Shown: piece by piece, positions 19,432 to 21,902 of the stretch
Layout: every line of letters starts with the position of its first letter
Numbering within the stretch: the first letter of the stretch is position 1
Made by a program: the position numbers and the translations under genes
Assembly (NCBI GenBank): GCA_015501075.1
Contig: JADNYJ010000518.1
Location: forward strand, 1 to 21,902
Direction of reading: 5' to 3'
Source: Gymnopilus junonius
Lineage: Eukaryota; Basidiomycota; Agaricomycetes; Agaricales; Galerinaceae
Length of the DNA stretch: 21,902 nucleotides
Notes under the pieces: generated by a model
Databases searched by the model: none
What the model was told of the DNA's origin: nothing
The model's input: only the letters and a program-made list of their open reading frames with translations

Positions 19432-21497
19432 ATGGATATTGAACAGTAATGTTTTCACTTTTTACTCTGTTTGCCTCTGAAAATGAAATCTGAACCTTTT
19501 CCGCAGATTCCGAAAAGCTGGATATCAAGCAATTGATCGCATATGTGATTACTATTATTCCCTCCAGGATAGAGATGTCGTACCTAGGGTCGAACCTGGT
19601 TATCTCAGAGAGCATATTCCTCGTAAGCCAGTTTGCAGCTTAATGAACAATATTCGGAACTCTGATGAATTTATTTTTGTTTGTGAAGTGCAACCCCCGG
19701 AAGAAGGAGAAGACTTTCAAGTAATTGCAGATGACTACCAGAAATTCATCCTCCCTGGTTAGTACTCATTATCAAGCGTACTCTTCCTTGTAATATTAAT
19801 CCCTGCTCAGGCCTGACTCACTGGCAGCACCCGTCTTTCTTTGCCTACTTCCCAACTGCCTGCACATTCGAAGGCCTTCTTGGCGACTTGTATGCTGGAA
19901 GCATAAGCAACCCTGGCTTCAATGTATGTGAATATATTTTGAAGCATGCAATGGCTACGTTGAGCATATTTTAGTGGTCAAGTAGCCCTGCCTGCACAGA
20001 GCTAGAAGGCATCGTCATGGACTGGGCTGCTAACCTCCTCGGATTATCACCAGCCTTCCATAATGCATCTGGTGTCGGAGGTGGTGTCTTACAAGTATGC
20101 AAATTTCCAAAAAAAATTGTAATTCTTCCTCGATTTCCTGCTTCCTAGACCACCGCATCGGATTCTGCCCTCGTCGCTGTAGTCGCAGCCCGTTCCAATT
20201 ACCAACGCGAACACCCCGAGGTGAAAATGGAAGACCTAGTAATATACACGACCTCGCAGACGCATTCGCTAGGAGCAAAAGCCGGACTGGTACTTGGCCT
20301 CCAAGTACGCTCTATCGACGTCAAATTAGAAGATCAACTCTCAATGCGAGGCAATGCCCTTCGTGAAGCCTTGGAAGAAGATAAACAACTTGGTCGCAAG
20401 CCTTTCATTTTGAGTACGTATTTTTTTTTTGCGGAATCTGTCATTGACCAATAAGGCTTACAGTTGCGACTGTCGGGACTACATCTACCGGCGCTGTAGA
20501 TAATATGCCTGAAATTCGTGAAGTCGGTACGGTCTATAATTGTTCTGTGGCTCTTTCTCTCTGTGCTTACCTATGTTGAAGCCAAGGACCACCCTTCTCT
20601 CTGGATACACGTAGATGCTGCATGGGCCGGTATGGCTCTTGCATGCCCAGAAAATCGCAGCAAGCTCTATCTCGACGACATTAACTCCTTTGCTCATTCT
20701 TTCTGCGCCAATTTCCATAAGGTAACGTTTCCGAATTCCATAGGCCTCAACCTTTATTTCTGAAGTCGATATGGCAGTGGGGATTGGTGAACTTTGACTG
20801 CTCCACGCTATGGGTGAGGGACAGAAGAAATCTCACAGAGGCACTGGACATCACACCTGTGTTTTTGAGGACGAAACAAGGCGACGCAGGTAAGTCCGCC
20901 TTCGCTCCCAGGTATCAAGTCGAGTTTTTCATTACTGAATATAATCGACAGGAACCGTCATCGACTATCGTAACTGGCATCTAGCTCTCGGCCGTCGTTT
21001 CCGTTCTCTCAAGTTGTGGTTCGTCTTACGAGGCTTTGGTGTCCAAGGTTTCCAGAAATATATTCGCCGCGTAAGTTAATTCTTCGGCCATTTAGATTCA
21101 GCGCACTTACCATTTGGACATTCAGTGTATCGAGTTGAATCAGCAATTCGTCAACCTAATTGAATTCTCTGAAGATCTTTCGCTCGCCACCCAGCCATCA
21201 TTAGCTCTTACCGTGTTCAGAGTCGTTCCTAAACCTAGATCTCCAGAACAAGCGACCCCATCAGCCGAATCTCTGAATGACCTCAATCGTATTTTCTACG
21301 GTCGACTTTCGGCGAGACATGATATCATGCTCACTCAGACTAGCTTGAACGGGATGTTCTGCGTTCGCCTGGCTGTTGGGGCTGCTCGGACAACGGAAGA
21401 GCACATTCGCAATGCATACAACATCGTGGAGAAGGAAGCTAAAGCTGCAATTGAGACTTGGGATCAGACGATCAACGGGGTTGCTATTGTGGGGTGA
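19432..21497 (+). CDS. Aromatic-L-amino-acid decarboxylase (PLP, group II)
   Basis: Eleven exons: 19432-19445, 19507-19622, 19689-19757, 19811-19923, 19975-20094, 20149-20413, 20464-20526, 20582-20721, 20778-20889, 20952-21070 and 21126-21497, all in frame, giving 500 residues, the usual length. Family motifs run from end to end: [87 protein letters not shown] with the pyridine-ring Asp265, and [17 protein letters not shown] with the Schiff-base Lys300. The C-terminal [10 protein letters not shown] and [12 protein letters not shown] also fit. The enzyme removes CO2 from tryptophan, tyrosine or related amino acids to give amines; substrate choice cannot be read here. The first exon holds only 14 coding bases. 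There is no long C-terminal extension. The protein ends INGVAIVG, and a degenerate copy of this end lies 150 bp downstream. Confidence 0.92.
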
Positions 21498-21651
21498 ATA
21501 TGCTTAGGCATTGGATGTGTATAATATTAAGTAAATAAACTGGACAGTGAAAGCCAGTCGCGATGACCATTTCAATCCTAGGATCGTGGCTAGCTGCCCT
21601 GGTGGAAGAAAAAGGAGGGGAATTCCAATTCTTTCGCTCTTTTTTGCATAG
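21498..21651. other. 3' region of the decarboxylase gene
   Basis: Contains AATAAA at 21534-21539, 37 bases past the stop, a likely polyadenylation signal. The stretch around 21588-21650 has weak likeness to the end of the decarboxylase coding exon and then a pyrimidine-rich run ending GCATAG, like an old intron acceptor. Confidence 0.45.
21534..21539 (+). terminator. Polyadenylation signal of the decarboxylase gene
   Basis: AATAAA located 37 bases downstream of the stop codon. Consensus match and position only. Confidence 0.4.
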
Positions 21652-21762
21652 AGGGAAGCTAAGACTGCAATAGAAACTTAACATCAGGCCATAAATGGAT
21701 ACATAGGATATATATCCGTAGCAGCGCAAGTGCCAGTCCCCGACTCTCCGTCAATTCAATGA
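21652..21762 (+). pseudogene. Relic of a duplicated decarboxylase C-terminus
   Basis: The frame reads REAKTAIET, a stop, then HQAINGYIG. The C-terminus of the intact gene is [21 protein letters not shown]. Nine of the ten positions before the Trp codon are identical or conservative, and Gln, Ile, Asn and Gly align after it. The Trp codon TGG has become TAA. Translation would continue about 17 residues further (containing VPVPDSP) to TGA. This is best read as the decayed tail of a second decarboxylase copy in tandem. The upstream part is too diverged to trace by eye. Confidence 0.6.
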
Positions 21763-21902
21763 ATTGTGCAATTGCTCATTTTTACAGGGACCTGAGTCAA
21801 TTCTCAGTGCACAGTTGGCAGCTGAGGTCAAAATAACTACGATACCAAGAGTACTTATACTTATGAGGAAATGGGCGAGAAATTGGTCGGAAGTACAACA
21901 AA
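21763..21902. other. Right-hand edge, unassigned
   Basis: AT-rich sequence to the window end. No gene, repeat or RNA signal is evident. Confidence 0.4.

Noticed and set aside
1..21902. CRISPR arrays, rRNA, tRNA and a dedicated biosynthetic cluster
   Set aside because: No regularly spaced repeats, no tRNA-like arm sequences, and the genes present belong to unrelated pathways.

Overview
The window reads as nuclear DNA of a filamentous basidiomycete, most likely an Agaricomycete. Genes sit on both strands, are packed closely, and are cut by many short introns of about 45-75 bp with GT...AG ends and CTNA-type branch sites. The products have fungal architectures: a polarizome scaffold, a Dsc3-type Golgi E3 subunit, an EgtB-like enzyme and a fungal-type TFIIIA. 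No prokaryotic, CRISPR or rRNA/tRNA signal was seen.

Layout from left to right: TFIIIA-like zinc-finger protein (158-1884, -); a 213-bp hairpin element resembling a CACTA-type MITE (2240-2452); an unrecognised multi-pass membrane protein (about 2646-3610, +); a large Spt21/Ams2-like nuclear protein (3796-7400, +); a beta-class carbonic anhydrase with an apparent secretion leader (7808-9104, -); Dsc3-like E3 ligase subunit (9550-10750, +); an EgtB-like DinB plus FGE-sulfatase-fold protein (11043-13337, -); a 1.1-kb promoter-rich gap; a Spa2-type polarity scaffold (14447-17819, -); very-long-chain 3-ketoacyl-CoA reductase (17913-19242, -); and a PLP-dependent aromatic-L-amino-acid decarboxylase (19432-21497, +) followed by a decayed copy of its own C-terminus (21652-21762).

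The genes do not form an evident biosynthetic cluster. Most are conserved housekeeping functions: 5S rRNA transcription, chromatin, polarity, fatty-acid elongation and membrane-protein quality control. They are mixed with accessory enzymes (carbonic anhydrase, EgtB-like, decarboxylase). Two divergent pairs share short promoters: the carbonic anhydrase with Dsc3, and the ketoreductase with the decarboxylase. Exon boundaries were set by hand from splice consensus, frame continuity and family motifs.

The most striking window-wide pattern is that five of the nine genes need one or more single-base frame corrections although their splice sites and catalytic residues are intact. Several corrections fall in runs of C, G or T. 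This looks more like assembly indels than true decay, but only reads can decide. The best candidates for something new are the CACTA-like foldback element, the EgtB-like protein that lacks the usual fungal methyltransferase half, the secreted-looking beta carbonic anhydrase with a CVDNR motif, the unrecognised membrane protein, and the decarboxylase relic.
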